The notes under the pieces are model-generated. The model ran no database searches. It was not told the origin of the DNA and was given only the letters and a program-made list of their open reading frames with translations. A stretch of DNA of 21,418 nt from JACNIZ01 sp964344765 (GTDB lineage: Bacteria > Planctomycetota > UBA1135), in NCBI GenBank assembly GCA_964344765.1, contig CAYFOM010000057.1, positions 1 to 21,418 on the forward strand, read 5' to 3'. Below, piece after piece: positions 21,365 through 21,418 of this stretch. The position numbers were made by a program, and so were the translations under genes. The number at the start of each line of letters is the position of its first letter. Position 1 is the first letter of the stretch.

Positions 21365-21418
21365 GGGCTTCACCCCCGAAAACCGCAAATCCCCTAAAGT
21401 TACATTTGGCGCAGACCG
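21365..21418. other. Intergenic tail, nothing recognised
   Basis: The last 54 bases after the long inverted repeat hold no open frame of note. CGGGCTTCACCCCCG at 21363-21377 is a short imperfect palindrome that partly overlaps the repeat edge. TAAAGTTACATTT near the end is AT-richer and might belong to a promoter for a gene beyond the window. Confidence 0.4.

Overview
The window looks like chromosomal DNA of a Gram-negative, envelope-rich bacterium, most probably a member of the Planctomycetota or a close relative. I infer this from the combination of FG-GAP and right-handed beta-helix secreted proteins, several membrane-anchored proteins with carboxypeptidase-regulatory-like (Ig-type) domains, a CFI-box C-terminal domain, a YdjY-domain protein, and weak or absent Shine-Dalgarno sequences in front of many genes. 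No single marker fixes the taxonomy. There is no rRNA, tRNA, CRISPR array, transposase or phage gene.

Layout. (A) 104-3978, + strand: two translationally coupled, unrecognised genes with visibly lower GC than the rest, the second membrane-anchored. (B) 4035-4838, - strand: an M48 zinc-protease lipoprotein. (C) 4892-8488, + strand, diverging from B: gpmI (glycolysis), then a secreted beta-helix protein ending in a glycine run, a CFI-box and a membrane segment. (D) 12249 down to 8485, - strand: four genes in a row, a SAM methyltransferase, a YgfZ-type folate-binding protein, a membrane-anchored Ig-domain protein and a membrane-attached endonuclease/exonuclease/phosphatase-fold protein. (E) 12345-18842, + strand: five genes that overlap or nearly touch: nnrD (NAD(P)H-hydrate repair), a periplasmic helical-repeat protein, a YdjY-domain protein, ino1 (inositol phosphate synthase) and queA (queuosine in tRNA). 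(F) 18972-21200, + strand: a secreted seven-repeat FG-GAP protein followed by a strong intrinsic terminator. (G) 21261-21364: a long, nearly perfect hairpin-forming repeat.

How the genes fit together. Most recognised enzymes are housekeeping (GpmI, NnrD, YgfZ, QueA, Ino1). They are interleaved with envelope and secreted proteins of unknown role. The tight packing of block E argues for one transcript, but the functions do not form one obvious pathway. Blocks D and E diverge from a 95-bp region with striking symmetry: the same 8-mer lies exactly 6 nt upstream of both start codons, inside nested inverted repeats.

I did not find a clear complete new defence, secretion or biosynthetic system. The points most worth following are the low-GC gene pair, the symmetric divergent regulatory region, the C-terminal CFI-box/membrane tail and the long terminal hairpin.
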